This document shows, in pieces, positions 37,029 to 46,416 of a stretch of DNA of 64,000 nt (position 1 is the stretch's first letter; each line of letters opens with the position of its first letter). The stretch comes from an uncultured Chitinophagaceae bacterium (GTDB lineage Bacteria > Bacteroidota > Bacteroidia > Chitinophagales > Chitinophagaceae). A model generated the notes under the pieces. The model saw nothing but the letters and a program-made list of their open reading frames with translations, did not search any database and had not been told where the DNA came from. The translations under genes were made by a program, and so were the position numbers. The stretch covers positions 1 through 64,000 of the forward strand of contig CALESY010000035.1 in NCBI GenBank assembly GCA_937919945.1. Reading direction: 5' to 3'.

Positions 37029-39179
37029 TTATAATTCGTCTTTGTCAAAAGCAGTTAGTGAAAAGTTGATACCCACAAATACAGAACGATATATGGCAGG
37101 ACGCATTTCGTATCTGTTGTTTGCACCATCATAGCGATATCCGAATATGTTTTTCTGGTTGGTTACGTTATCTATACCGGCATATATCACGGTAAACCAT
37201 TTGCCTATAGAACGTAGATAGTTGATGTTGAGCGAAAGGTTGTGAAAATCCGGCGTGCGATCTGTCATAAAGCTTGTACTCAACGGATTGAAATACGGAC
37301 GACCAGATGAATAGCTATATGTGAGGTTTATTTGTGTTTGCAGCTTTTCGATAAAGTATTTTGTAACAACGTTCAGGTTGTGATTGGCAATGAAATCAGG
37401 TTGTGCTTCTGCCAGATAGTTTTTGTAAAACCGGCGTGTATCTATAAAGCTGTAAGAAATCCAATAGTCTGCATTTTTGATAGATTTTTTATCTCTCCAA
37501 AATAATTCTGCACCTGTTGCGTATCCATAGCCTGAATTGTCGGCAGGGTTGGTATATGGGTTAGGGAAACGGAAAGAATTGGCATCGAAAGTTTTTGTTG
37601 TAAACTCGCGCACCAGTTGGTCGTAGCTTTTATAGTAACCTTCTACACGCAGTGTTCTGTCGTTGTGCATGTACTGATAGCTGGCTATATAATGCACTGC
37701 CTGCTGCATTTTTGGCCGATAACCTGCCATCAGATACTGCTGGTCTATTGTTTGATAAAACATGCCACCCGCTACTGAAAACTGACCATATAAGCCAGAC
37801 TTTATACCCATAGCCAGGCGTGGCATTACAACATCCTGCTTCAGCAATACACTATGCTCATAACGTACACCGGGTTTGATACCTAGCCAGTTTTTAACCG
37901 ACCAATCGGCCTCTACATAGCCAGCTATTTGCGTTTCTGTAAAGTTTGTATTCCACGCACCGAATGTGCGATCGTACATAAAATGCTGTACTTCTGTACC
38001 AGCTAAAATGCTGAGGCGTGTTGTGGTATAATTCTTCAACTCGCCGCGAAACTGTGTGCGGTCGTCTTTGTTGAGCGAACCGATACCACTCCAGTTAATA
38101 TCATCGTGGTTGTAGCTATAAGACCCTGCTGTGAAAAGTTGCCATTTTTCTTTCAGTGTTTGTTTGTAGGATACAATACCGTACACGTTTTGCGAATGCA
38201 AACCAAAATCGAGCGTTTTGGTGGCATCAGATGGTTCAGGTACACGTGTACCACTACGAAACGTAGTATAATTTACCAATGCTTTGAGGATGCCTTTTTT
38301 ATTAGGTTGCCAGTTGAACTTTATAGAACCACCACCACCTTTGGGTACGTCGTAAAACTCTACGTTAGTCTCTGCAATACCATAGAACGGAGTTAGATTG
38401 TTGTAGTTGGCAGACGCCTCTATACTTGTTTTTTTGAACAACTTAGAACCACTTGCATACACACCTGCCATATTCACGCCCAAGTTGATGGTGCTTTTAT
38501 CTGGCATATCATTACTGTTCAGCTCCAGTACTGATGAGAGTGCCTGTCCGTAACGTGCGCTATAGCCACCACTGCTGAAAGCAATACCTTTGAACTGAAA
38601 CGGACCGAAACGGCTACGGGCAGCCACACCGGGTGCAGTAGTAAGAAACGCGTTTTGTGCTATCATACCATCCACTATTACGGCTGCTTCGCCAGCATCG
38701 CCCCCACGCACAAACAGCCCTGCCTGTGTACCTTGTTGCTGCGTACCGGGAAGTGTTTGAATGGCACGCACCACATCGGCCTGCGAGCCTGCAGTGGTTA
38801 CAATATCAAGAGAGGTAAGTACCGTTTTATTATTATTTGATGCCTCGTAAGAACCTGCCGTGATTACAAAATTCTCCAACTCTCTAGAGGTTGTTTTCAT
38901 TTTTAGCGTAACAGTTACATCTCCGTTAATAGTAATAGGCATGCCAGCATTCTCGTGGCTTACTTCACTGGCTACAATAGTTTGATTGCCTGTTTCGGTG
39001 GTGCTAAACTTAAAATTGCCGGCACTATCGGTAGTGCCACCATCAAGCGTGTTGTCGAGGTACACACTGGCACCTACCACAGGCTTACCTTTCTCATCGG
39101 TAATCTTACCACTTATGGTAGTTTGTGCCCATGTAGTGACAGATAACAGTAGTACGGGAATGAATAAAAATTGTTTCAT
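37029..39179 (-). CDS. TonB-dependent outer-membrane receptor
   Basis: Outer-membrane receptor of 716 aa with signal peptide (1-18, TWAQ), a CarboxypepD_reg-like domain (about 19-95; ITDEKGKPVVGASVYL), a plug (about 110-220; GLFVRGGDAGEAAVIVDGMI) and a beta-barrel. The C-terminus does not end in the usual aromatic residue: after NFSLTAF it has DKDEL. No SusD is present. It is followed by an exported helical protein in the same unit. A TAGCTTTG box lies 27 nt before the ATG. Confidence 0.93.
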   Translation of the reverse strand: MKQFLFIPVLLLSVTTWAQTTISGKITDEKGKPVVGASVYLDNTLDGGTTDSAGNFKFSTTETGNQTIVASEVSHENAGMPITINGDVTVTLKMKTTSRELENFVITAGSYEASNNNKTVLTSLDIVTTAGSQADVVRAIQTLPGTQQQGTQAGLFVRGGDAGEAAVIVDGMIAQNAFLTTAPGVAARSRFGPFQFKGIAFSSGGYSARYGQALSSVLELNSNDMPDKSTINLGVNMAGVYASGSKLFKKTSIEASANYNNLTPFYGIAETNVEFYDVPKGGGGSIKFNWQPNKKGILKALVNYTTFRSGTRVPEPSDATKTLDFGLHSQNVYGIVSYKQTLKEKWQLFTAGSYSYNHDDINWSGIGSLNKDDRTQFRGELKNYTTTRLSILAGTEVQHFMYDRTFGAWNTNFTETQIAGYVEADWSVKNWLGIKPGVRYEHSVLLKQDVVMPRLAMGIKSGLYGQFSVAGGMFYQTIDQQYLMAGYRPKMQQAVHYIASYQYMHNDRTLRVEGYYKSYDQLVREFTTKTFDANSFRFPNPYTNPADNSGYGYATGAELFWRDKKSIKNADYWISYSFIDTRRFYKNYLAEAQPDFIANHNLNVVTKYFIEKLQTQINLTYSYSSGRPYFNPLSTSFMTDRTPDFHNLSLNINYLRSIGKWFTVIYAGIDNVTNQKNIFGYRYDGANNRYEMRPAIYRSVFVGINFSLTAFDKDEL

Positions 39180-39206
39180 CAGATTGCATTATCGGTATTG
39201 ACGGTG

Positions 39207-39214
39207 CAAAGCTA
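39207..39214 (-). promoter_or_regulatory. TonB receptor -7 box TAGCTTTG
   Basis: Perfect TAnnTTTG element with a 27-nt leader. Confidence 0.55.
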
Positions 39215-39360
39215 AGATTGACGTTTCAGTATAAAAACCTATTTCGGCAAAACAGGAGCGATAGTCGGTTAACAGGCAAAAATAATCGGTGAAAATTATC
39301 CCCTTATGAGGGTGAATGAAATGGATATCCGTAATAGTACTTTACAAGAAATTTTATTAT

Positions 39361-40686
39361 ATGAAATACCTTTTGAGTTTGTTATGCTGTTTGATCTGGC
39401 TAAGCGTACGTGCACAAGATATACAGCGCAAAGCTATATTAGGTATTGTTGGTAGATATACTATTAATGGTGTAGTGGCTGACAGTGTTGTACCATCATC
39501 AACCCTTGCCGTAATTGGATTGCAAAAAGGAGATACACTACAATATGTCAACGGACAAAAACTAACAGATGCTGCGAGCCTTAACAAAGTGGCAGCCAGC
39601 ATCCGCGCAAATGATAAAGTAACTATTATATATAACAGGCTGGGAAAGGATAAGTCAACAACAGGCAAAGCTGTGATGCGTCCTTACGAAACATCGCCTA
39701 TAGCAGATGTATTGTATGATTGGGTGACTTATAAAGATTGTAAGCTTCGAACCATAACACGCAAGCCGAAACGGATGAATAATGTCCCTGCCGTACTACT
39801 GATACCGGGCTACAACTGCGGCAGTATAGAAAACTTCAGTAGTGGTATATATAAACACCTGATAAACGAATGGCTACAAGCGGGCTATGCAGTGGTGACG
39901 ATAGAAAAATCAGGATTGGGCGATAGTTATAACTGCCTGCCATGCAGTGAAGCTGACCTCGTAACCGATATACAAGTATTTGATGCGGGATACAAGTATA
40001 TAGAAGCATTGCCCTTTGTTGATAAAACCAACCTGTTTATTTGGGGGCATTCTATGGGCGGCATCATAGCACCAGAAATTGCGAAGCTGCATAAGCCTAA
40101 GGGTGTAATGGTATTTGCTACCGTCTTTCGACCATGGAGTGAGTTTTTATTAGAGATGCACAGGGTACAATATCCGTTGGACGGGAAAAGCTATGCGGAA
40201 ACAGAAACATTCATCAGAGGGATGCAAAAGATATACTATGAATTTTTCAGGCTGAAGAAATCGCCAGAAGAATTGTATCAAAACCCTGAATACAGCAGCC
40301 TAGTGGCATCTGAGTTAGAGTACAAAGCAGGCGATAACAATATGTGGGGCAGGCATTGGCGCTTTTGGCAGCAAATAGACTCGTTGGATATGGCTGCAAG
40401 TTGGGCTGCAGTAGATTGTCCAGTATTATCTGTTTTCGGCGGCGCCGATTATATTGCCTGTTCATTATTGGAACATCAATTAATAGAGCGCACTGTTAAT
40501 GCATCACATCCTAATAATTGCACACACATTACCATCCCCGATGTTGACCACCTGATAGTACAGCAACCCGATTGGCAAACTGCGCATAAAAACTTTAGCA
40601 ATGTGGCATACCGAAACAGTCATTTTCATTTCGGGTTTGCAAAAACTTGCATTGAATGGATGGATAAGGTGAGGGCAAAAAAATAG
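39361..40686 (+). CDS. Exported PDZ-alpha/beta hydrolase fusion
   Basis: Protein of 441 aa. A signal peptide (1-18, VRAQD) leads to a PDZ-like domain (about 22-95) with the LQKGDTLQYVNGQKL substrate-groove pattern, then an alpha/beta hydrolase. The latter has LLIPGYNCGS, the nucleophile elbow GHSMGG (near 227-232), a probable acid Asp in FGGADY and the catalytic His in DVDHL. A longer frame begins 15 codons upstream, but ATG 39361 gives the clean signal peptide. The PDZ may steer the hydrolase to C-terminal peptides or membrane partners. I know of no firmly assigned function. Confidence 0.85.
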   Translation: MKYLLSLLCCLIWLSVRAQDIQRKAILGIVGRYTINGVVADSVVPSSTLAVIGLQKGDTLQYVNGQKLTDAASLNKVAASIRANDKVTIIYNRLGKDKSTTGKAVMRPYETSPIADVLYDWVTYKDCKLRTITRKPKRMNNVPAVLLIPGYNCGSIENFSSGIYKHLINEWLQAGYAVVTIEKSGLGDSYNCLPCSEADLVTDIQVFDAGYKYIEALPFVDKTNLFIWGHSMGGIIAPEIAKLHKPKGVMVFATVFRPWSEFLLEMHRVQYPLDGKSYAETETFIRGMQKIYYEFFRLKKSPEELYQNPEYSSLVASELEYKAGDNNMWGRHWRFWQQIDSLDMAASWAAVDCPVLSVFGGADYIACSLLEHQLIERTVNASHPNNCTHITIPDVDHLIVQQPDWQTAHKNFSNVAYRNSHFHFGFAKTCIEWMDKVRAKK

Positions 40687-40710
40687 CCCTGCATACAACA
40701 AGGCTATTTT
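40680..40710 (+). terminator. Terminator after the PDZ-hydrolase gene
   Basis: AAAATAGCC pairs with GGCTATTTT across 13 nt; a further T-rich patch follows. It may also act on the convergent icmF transcript. Confidence 0.7.
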
Positions 40711-40733
40711 CAATTTTTACTTTTGAATCAAGT

Positions 40734-43700
40734 TTACATATTTCTTCTATACTGCCCGCCTACTTCAAATAATGCTTTTGTTATTTGGCCAAGTGAGCAA
40801 TATTTAACTGTTTCCATCAGCTCTTCAAAAATATTCTTATTGTGTATGGCTGTTTGTTGCAGTCTGCGAAGCGCGTCTTGTCCTTTATCGCCACTGCGTT
40901 TCCATAAGTTTTGTACTGTACTTATCTGGAATTCTTTTTCTTCGGTTGTAGAACGTATTACTTCCTGCGGTATAACGGTAGGTGAGCCCTTACTGCTGAG
41001 GAATGTATTAACACCAATAATAGGATATTCACCAGTATGTTTCAGTGTTTCATAATATAAGCTCTCCTCCTGTATTTTGCTACGTTGGTACATTGTTTCC
41101 ATTGCGCCCAACACACCCCCACGTTCTGTAATACGGTCAAACTCTGACAATACAGCTTCTTCTACCAGATCTGTCAACTCTTCAATGATAAATGACCCTT
41201 GTAAAGGATTTTCGTTTTTAGCAAGCCCCAGTTCTTTGTTGATAATTAACTGGATAGCCATCGCACGTCGTACACTTTCTTCTGTAGGTGTTGTGATGGC
41301 TTCATCGTAGGCGTTTGTATGCAGCGAGTTACAATTATCATATATCGCATACAACGCCTGTAGCGTAGTGCGTATATCATTGAAGTCTATCTCTTGCGCG
41401 TGTAATGAACGGCCTGATGTTTGAATATGGTATTTCAACATTTGCGAACGTTCGTTGCCACCATATTTATACTTCATGGCTTTTGCCCATATACGGCGCG
41501 CTACGCGGCCTATTACACTGTACTCAGGGTCAACACCGTTGCTGAAGAAGAACGAAAGGTTTGGTGCAAAATCATCTATATGCATACCACGACTCAGGTA
41601 GTATTCTACAAATGTAAATCCGTTGCTGATAGTGAACGCCAATTGCGAAATAGGATTAGCACCTGCTTCTGCAATATGATAACCACTAATAGATACTGAA
41701 TAGAAGTTGCGTACACCTTTGTCAATAAAGTATTGCTGCACATCACCCATTACACGCAGCGAAAACTCTGTAGAGAAGATACAAGTATTCTGCGCTTGGT
41801 CTTCTTTTAGAATGTCTGCCTGTACAGTGCCTCGTACAGCTTTCAGCGTATCTGTTTTTATCTTAGCATATACATCTGCGGGTAATACCTGATCACCGGT
41901 AACGCCGAGCAACATCAAGCCAAGCCCATCATTACCTTCAGGCAATGAACCTACTGCGCCACCACCAAATACTGATGGGTTGTAAGTAGGACGTGGTACG
42001 CCTTTCTCTTTGTATATCGCGTCTATCTTCTTATTTACTTCGTCTTCCAGTCCGTTTGCTTTTATGTATAGCTCGCACTGTTGGTCTATCGCTGCATTCA
42101 TAAAGAAGGCAGTAATGGTTGGTGCAGGGCCATTAATTGTCATGGATACAGACGTCTTAGGGTCTGCCAGATTGAACCCACTATATAGTTTCTTCGCATC
42201 ATCAAGACAGCAAACATTTACACCCGAATTGCCGACTTTGCCATATATATCAGGACGATGGTCCGGGTCTTGTCCGTAAAGTGTTACACTATCGAAGGCT
42301 GTACTTAAACGTTTTGCCGGCATACCTAATGATACGTAGTGGAAACGTTTATTAGTACGTTCCGGCCCACCTTCGCCTGCAAACATGCGTGTAGGGTCTT
42401 CGCCTTCGCGTTTGAAAGGATAGATACCCGCTGCATACGGGAACTCGCCCGGAAAATTTTCACTTAATGCCCAATATAGTATTTCGCCCCATGCTTCAAA
42501 CTTAGGAACCGCTACTTTAGGCACTTGTGTATGTGATAAAGACTCTGTATGAGTTTTTATTTTCAACTCTTTATCGCGTACTTTAAATACGTAGTACTCG
42601 TCTGTAAACAGGTGTTTCTTTTTATCCCAATTCTCCAGCAAGTGTTTGTTTTTAGGGTCTAATTCCAATTCGGTCTTTGCATAAACTTCCTGCAATGTTT
42701 TTATAAGCCTGTCTTTGTCATCTGTATCAGTAGTTTGTATTGTTTCAATTGTTTTGGTAATGCCAAACAATTTTTGTGCAATGGCAGCCTGATCTTTTGC
42801 CCATTTGTCGTACTTACGATTGTTTTCTGCTATTTCGCTCAGGTAGCGGGTACGGGCAGGTGGTATGATAAATATTTTTTCACTCATCTCGTCACTTATC
42901 TTAAAGCTGGAGTTGAGAGGTGCATTTGTTTTCTTCACCACAATATCCATCAACGACTTGTACATAGTGTTTGTACCTGGGTCGTTGAACTGGGACGCGA
43001 TGGTGCCGTATACAGGCATCTCATCGGGGTCTTTATCAAATAGTTTGTGATTACGCTGATATTGCTTCTTTACATCACGCAGTGCATCCATCGCACCACG
43101 CTTGTCGAATTTGTTGATGACAACAATGTCTGCAAAATCGAGCATGTCTATTTTTTCCAACTGTGTAGCAGCACCGTATTCCGGTGTCATCACATACATA
43201 CTCAGGTTGCTGTAATCTGTAATCTGTGTATCGCTCTGGCCTATGCCCGATGTTTCGAGTATTATTAAATCGTAGTTAGCAGCCTTCAATATGTTTACCG
43301 CATCCTGTATGTGTTTAGATACTGCTAGGTTGCTTTGGCGGGTAGCCATAGAACGCATAAATACACGCGGGTTGCGGATGGCATTCATGCGTATGCGGTC
43401 GCCCAATAAAGCACCGCCTGTTTTCTTTTTAGACGGGTCAACAGATATGATGCCTATGTTCTTGTCTTCGAAATCGAGCAAGAAGCGGCGTACTAACTCA
43501 TCTACTAACGAGCTTTTACCCGCACCACCTGTACCAGTAATACCCAATACAGGTGTTGTAGATTTTGCTGCCGTTTCTTCTACTTTTTTCAGCATAGCTT
43601 GTGTTTCGGGCAGATCGTGGTAGTTTTCTGCAGCCGATATCAGCCTGGCAATTGATTTAGGGTCTTTATCTGTCAAATGACCTACCTCACCATTTAATTG

Positions 43701-44135
43701 ATTGCCGGTAGGGTAATCACTTTGTTGTATTAGGTCATCAATCATCCCTTGTAAGCCCATAGCACGCCCATCATCAGGAGAATAAATGCGTGTAATACCA
43801 TAAGCGTGCAACTCATCTATTTCCGAAGGGAGTATGACACCGCCGCCACCACCAAATATTTTGATATGTCCGCATCCACGTTCTTTCAGCAAGTCGTACA
43901 TATACTTGAAGTATTCCACATGCCCACCCTGATAAGATGTCATAGCTATCGCATTGGCATCCTCCTGTGTGGCACAGTCCACTACTTCCTGTACACTACG
44001 GTCGTGACCGAGGTGTATCACCTCTACACCACTACTTTGCATCACCCGGCGCATGATGTTGATGGCTGCATCATGCCCATCAAATAATGAAGCAGCAGTA
44101 ACGATACGGACTTTATTTGTTGGTGTATAAGACAT
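40734..44135 (-). CDS. icmF: Isobutyryl-CoA mutase fused to its G-protein chaperone
   Basis: Cytoplasmic B12-dependent isomerase of 1133 aa, with three units in one chain. A cobalamin-binding domain comes first (about 1-140, SLFDGHDAA with the cobalt-ligand His). A MeaB-like GTPase follows (about 190-420; GTGGAGKSS P-loop, ETSGIGQSD, NKFD). The mutase TIM barrel takes the rest. Substrate residues support isobutyryl/n-butyryl-CoA: Phe in RMFAGEGG where methylmalonyl-CoA mutase has Tyr89, and Gln in DQAQNTCIFS where that enzyme has Arg207. The gene stands alone with about 60 nt of leader. Annotation as methylmalonyl-CoA mutase would be wrong. Confidence 0.95.
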   Translation of the reverse strand: MSYTPTNKVRIVTAASLFDGHDAAINIMRRVMQSSGVEVIHLGHDRSVQEVVDCATQEDANAIAMTSYQGGHVEYFKYMYDLLKERGCGHIKIFGGGGGVILPSEIDELHAYGITRIYSPDDGRAMGLQGMIDDLIQQSDYPTGNQLNGEVGHLTDKDPKSIARLISAAENYHDLPETQAMLKKVEETAAKSTTPVLGITGTGGAGKSSLVDELVRRFLLDFEDKNIGIISVDPSKKKTGGALLGDRIRMNAIRNPRVFMRSMATRQSNLAVSKHIQDAVNILKAANYDLIILETSGIGQSDTQITDYSNLSMYVMTPEYGAATQLEKIDMLDFADIVVINKFDKRGAMDALRDVKKQYQRNHKLFDKDPDEMPVYGTIASQFNDPGTNTMYKSLMDIVVKKTNAPLNSSFKISDEMSEKIFIIPPARTRYLSEIAENNRKYDKWAKDQAAIAQKLFGITKTIETIQTTDTDDKDRLIKTLQEVYAKTELELDPKNKHLLENWDKKKHLFTDEYYVFKVRDKELKIKTHTESLSHTQVPKVAVPKFEAWGEILYWALSENFPGEFPYAAGIYPFKREGEDPTRMFAGEGGPERTNKRFHYVSLGMPAKRLSTAFDSVTLYGQDPDHRPDIYGKVGNSGVNVCCLDDAKKLYSGFNLADPKTSVSMTINGPAPTITAFFMNAAIDQQCELYIKANGLEDEVNKKIDAIYKEKGVPRPTYNPSVFGGGAVGSLPEGNDGLGLMLLGVTGDQVLPADVYAKIKTDTLKAVRGTVQADILKEDQAQNTCIFSTEFSLRVMGDVQQYFIDKGVRNFYSVSISGYHIAEAGANPISQLAFTISNGFTFVEYYLSRGMHIDDFAPNLSFFFSNGVDPEYSVIGRVARRIWAKAMKYKYGGNERSQMLKYHIQTSGRSLHAQEIDFNDIRTTLQALYAIYDNCNSLHTNAYDEAITTPTEESVRRAMAIQLIINKELGLAKNENPLQGSFIIEELTDLVEEAVLSEFDRITERGGVLGAMETMYQRSKIQEESLYYETLKHTGEYPIIGVNTFLSSKGSPTVIPQEVIRSTTEEKEFQISTVQNLWKRSGDKGQDALRRLQQTAIHNKNIFEELMETVKYCSLGQITKALFEVGGQYRRNM

Positions 44136-44241
44136 AATCTATCTGTTCAGTTGTTAAGAACCTGCATATGTATTACCCATGCAGTATTTCGGGAGTGTAA
44201 AGTTACAAAAAAGAGGTGCTTATGAGGTATTTGACAGCAAT

Positions 44242-44271
44242 AAAAAAGCCTCCAATTATGGAGGCTTTTTT
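44242..44271 (-). terminator. Terminator of the barrel protein gene
   Basis: AAAAAAGCCTCC and its perfect complement around AATTAT, with six T on the 3' side in either direction; it lies about 20 nt after the stop at 44290. Confidence 0.88.
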
Positions 44272-44289
44272 AATTATTTTCAGATTAGA

Positions 44290-44997
44290 CTATTCGTCAT
44301 CATCATCACTTGATTTTTTCATTTTACGGTGCTCCATACCTGGCTCACGGTGTCCGCGAGACTTACCGCATTTGCAACCGAAGTTTTTAGAGATACCTAC
44401 GTGGAACTGCTGACCGAAAGTTACCATAAAACTATTAATAGTAGTTGGTGCTTTATCGTAAGTAATTGTACGATAACCCAAACCGCCGATACCGAAGTTC
44501 AAAGCAAGACCTTTATTTACATTAACAGCTAATGAAGGCGTAATCATAGCTTGAAAGCCATTGTACATATCAGTTGGGTTAGTAACTGTAGTAGTAGTAC
44601 CTACCGTAGTTATAGTTTCAGTTCCTTCTTTACCAGAAACATAACCTAAATCAACCTGTGCCCACCACAAGAAAGTAGGATTGAAGTTTTGAGTATAACG
44701 GAAGAAAGCACCAGCTGTCCATTCCCTATCTGTAGTAGTTACTTTACTATTAGGGATGCTGTTAACATTTTTCCAAGCACCATAACCACCCTGTACACCG
44801 ACAGTCAAATGATTATTGAATTGAAAACCGACACCAGGATTGATGTTCCAGTTTGTGCCTTCATTTGTACCTGCAACGCCATTGTCAGTCTTATCCCAAT
44901 TAACACCGGCATTTCCGTAAACGAGAATTGTATTTTTTTGTGCGTTAGCAGTACCTACTGTAGCTACAGCCAACATAGCAAGGATCAGTTTTTTCAT
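44290..44997 (-). CDS. Outer-membrane beta-barrel protein with Cys/His/Asp tail
   Basis: Protein of 235 aa with a signal peptide (1-19, ANAQ) and alternating strands typical of an eight-stranded OmpA/OmpW-like barrel (TVGVQGGYGAWKNV, WWAQVDLGYVSG). The last barrel strand appears to be QQFHVGISKNFG. After it comes a tail of about 28 residues with CKC, several His and Arg, and a terminal SSDDDDE. A TACATTTG box lies 26 nt upstream of the ATG, with TAAAA between. Likely a structural surface protein. Confidence 0.82.
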   Translation of the reverse strand: MKKLILAMLAVATVGTANAQKNTILVYGNAGVNWDKTDNGVAGTNEGTNWNINPGVGFQFNNHLTVGVQGGYGAWKNVNSIPNSKVTTTDREWTAGAFFRYTQNFNPTFLWWAQVDLGYVSGKEGTETITTVGTTTTVTNPTDMYNGFQAMITPSLAVNVNKGLALNFGIGGLGYRTITYDKAPTTINSFMVTFGQQFHVGISKNFGCKCGKSRGHREPGMEHRKMKKSSDDDDE

Positions 44998-45023
44998 ATC
45001 GATCGCGTGTTTTAATTAATGAA

Positions 45024-45031
45024 CAAATGTA
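45024..45031 (-). promoter_or_regulatory. Barrel protein -7 box TACATTTG
   Basis: Perfect TAnnTTTG element; the 26-nt leader contains a TAAAA translation-enhancing motif. Confidence 0.6.
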
Positions 45032-45115
45032 TATTCTATTATTGTGGTATGCAATAGATAACAGCAAGAATATTTAATAAAAATAAAAAAAACTTATCGG
45101 GGGTAGAAGCTATAC

Positions 45116-45628
45116 TTATTTAAACCATGAGCTATACATAAGATAATTATTTGCTATGCGTTCTACTTCACCTTTTAATAAATCTTGGCTGATATCTTTC
45201 ACTTTCTTAGCTGGAACACCTGCAAAGATACTGCTAGGGGGTATTTCTGTATCCTCCAAAACTACCGCACCTGCTGCTATAATGCTGTTAGCACCAATCT
45301 TCACCCTATCCATCACAATGGCCCCCATACCTATAAGCACGTTGTCTTCTACGGTGCAGCCATGTACAATAGCATTATGCCCAATTGATACATTATTACC
45401 TATTATGGTCTTTGTTTTTTCGTAAGTACAATGTATGCAAGCACCATCCTGTACATTTACCTTGTTACCTAATCGTATGCTGTTAACATCGCCCCGCACT
45501 ACAGCGTTGAACCATATACTGCAATCTTCGCCCATCTGCACATCGCCCACAATCGTAGCATTGGGTGCTACAAAACAGCTATCTGGTATTTGTGCAGAAA
45601 CGCCTTTTACAGGCAATATGACAGGCAT
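45116..45628 (-). CDS. Gamma-carbonic anhydrase-like hexapeptide protein
   Basis: Left-handed beta-helix protein of 170 aa of the YrdA/gamma-CA group. Repeats of the I-G-D/N-x-x type run from about residue 15 to 145. Three metal-site His are visible: ACIHCTY and IGHNAIVHG. The end SIFAGVPAKKVKDIS is characteristic. Activity as carbonic anhydrase is uncertain for this group. The gene starts 1 nt after the GT2 stop, so they are co-transcribed. Confidence 0.9.
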   Translation of the reverse strand: MPVILPVKGVSAQIPDSCFVAPNATIVGDVQMGEDCSIWFNAVVRGDVNSIRLGNKVNVQDGACIHCTYEKTKTIIGNNVSIGHNAIVHGCTVEDNVLIGMGAIVMDRVKIGANSIIAAGAVVLEDTEIPPSSIFAGVPAKKVKDISQDLLKGEVERIANNYLMYSSWFK

Positions 45629-45629
45629 A

Positions 45630-46346
45630 CTATTTGAATATATTATATTTTATTATGCAATATAATGCCCTGAAAGCATCTTTCATACCTATTTTCTTGC
45701 CTTCCTCGTAGGTGCGCCCATAATAAGATATGCCTACTTCATATATACGTACTTTAGGGATACGTGATATTTTAGCTGTTACCTCCGGCTCAAAGCCAAA
45801 ACGTTTCTCCCGAAGTTTGAGGCTCTGTATCATCTCTCTTTTAAAGAGTTTGTAACAGGTTTCCATGTCCGTTAAGTTCAGATTGGTAAACATGTTGGAA
45901 GCCATTGTGAGCCACCTGTTGCCTATAGAGTGCCAAAAAAATAATATCCTGTGCGCATTACCACCCATGAAGCGCGAACCATATACCACATCTGCAAACC
46001 CGTCAAGTACAGGTTTCAAAAGTATGTTGAACTCTTCCGGATCGTATTCCAAGTCAGCATCCTGTATTACTACATAATCGCCCGTAGCTTTATAGATACC
46101 GGTATGCAGAGCTGCACCTTTACCCTGATTTACCTCATGTTTATAGTATGTTATTGGTAATGCGGGGTTTGCTTGCTTGTATGCAAGTATCGCTTCTTCA
46201 GTATTGTCTTTAGAGCAGTCATTAACAATGATGACTTCTTTTTTGCCACCACCTATCAAATTTACCGCTTTCACTTTATCTAGTATAAAGTGAATGGTGC
46301 GCCCTTCGTTATAGGCAGGTATCACTATCGAAAGTGTGTAGCTCAT
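45630..46346 (-). CDS. GT2 family glycosyltransferase (DPM1-like, soluble)
   Basis: Glycosyltransferase of 238 aa. The GT-A domain shows SIVIPAYNEGRTI, the nucleotide-binding DCSKD and the metal-binding QDADLEYD (about 93-100). It lacks the two C-terminal membrane helices of the other GT2 in this window, so it resembles soluble dolichyl-phosphate mannose synthase-type enzymes. A TACTTTTG box lies 23 nt before the ATG. The adjacent GT-C-like gene upstream could use its lipid-linked sugar (inference). Confidence 0.92.
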   Translation of the reverse strand: MSYTLSIVIPAYNEGRTIHFILDKVKAVNLIGGGKKEVIIVNDCSKDNTEEAILAYKQANPALPITYYKHEVNQGKGAALHTGIYKATGDYVVIQDADLEYDPEEFNILLKPVLDGFADVVYGSRFMGGNAHRILFFWHSIGNRWLTMASNMFTNLNLTDMETCYKLFKREMIQSLKLREKRFGFEPEVTAKISRIPKVRIYEVGISYYGRTYEEGKKIGMKDAFRALYCIIKYNIFK

Positions 46347-46369
46347 CAGCTTTTTTTATATACTGCCAG

Positions 46370-46377
46370 CAAAAGTA
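46370..46377 (-). promoter_or_regulatory. GT2 gene -7 box TACTTTTG
   Basis: Perfect TAnnTTTG element with a 23-nt leader to the ATG at 46346. Confidence 0.58.
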
Positions 46378-46416
46378 CAAAGCTTGTACGTAATTGTCTA
46401 ATCGGCTAAAAGTTAC

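Noticed and set aside
40734..44135. Annotation as methylmalonyl-CoA mutase
   Set aside because: Fused cobalamin-GTPase-mutase order plus Phe and Gln substrate residues are those of isobutyryl-CoA mutase.
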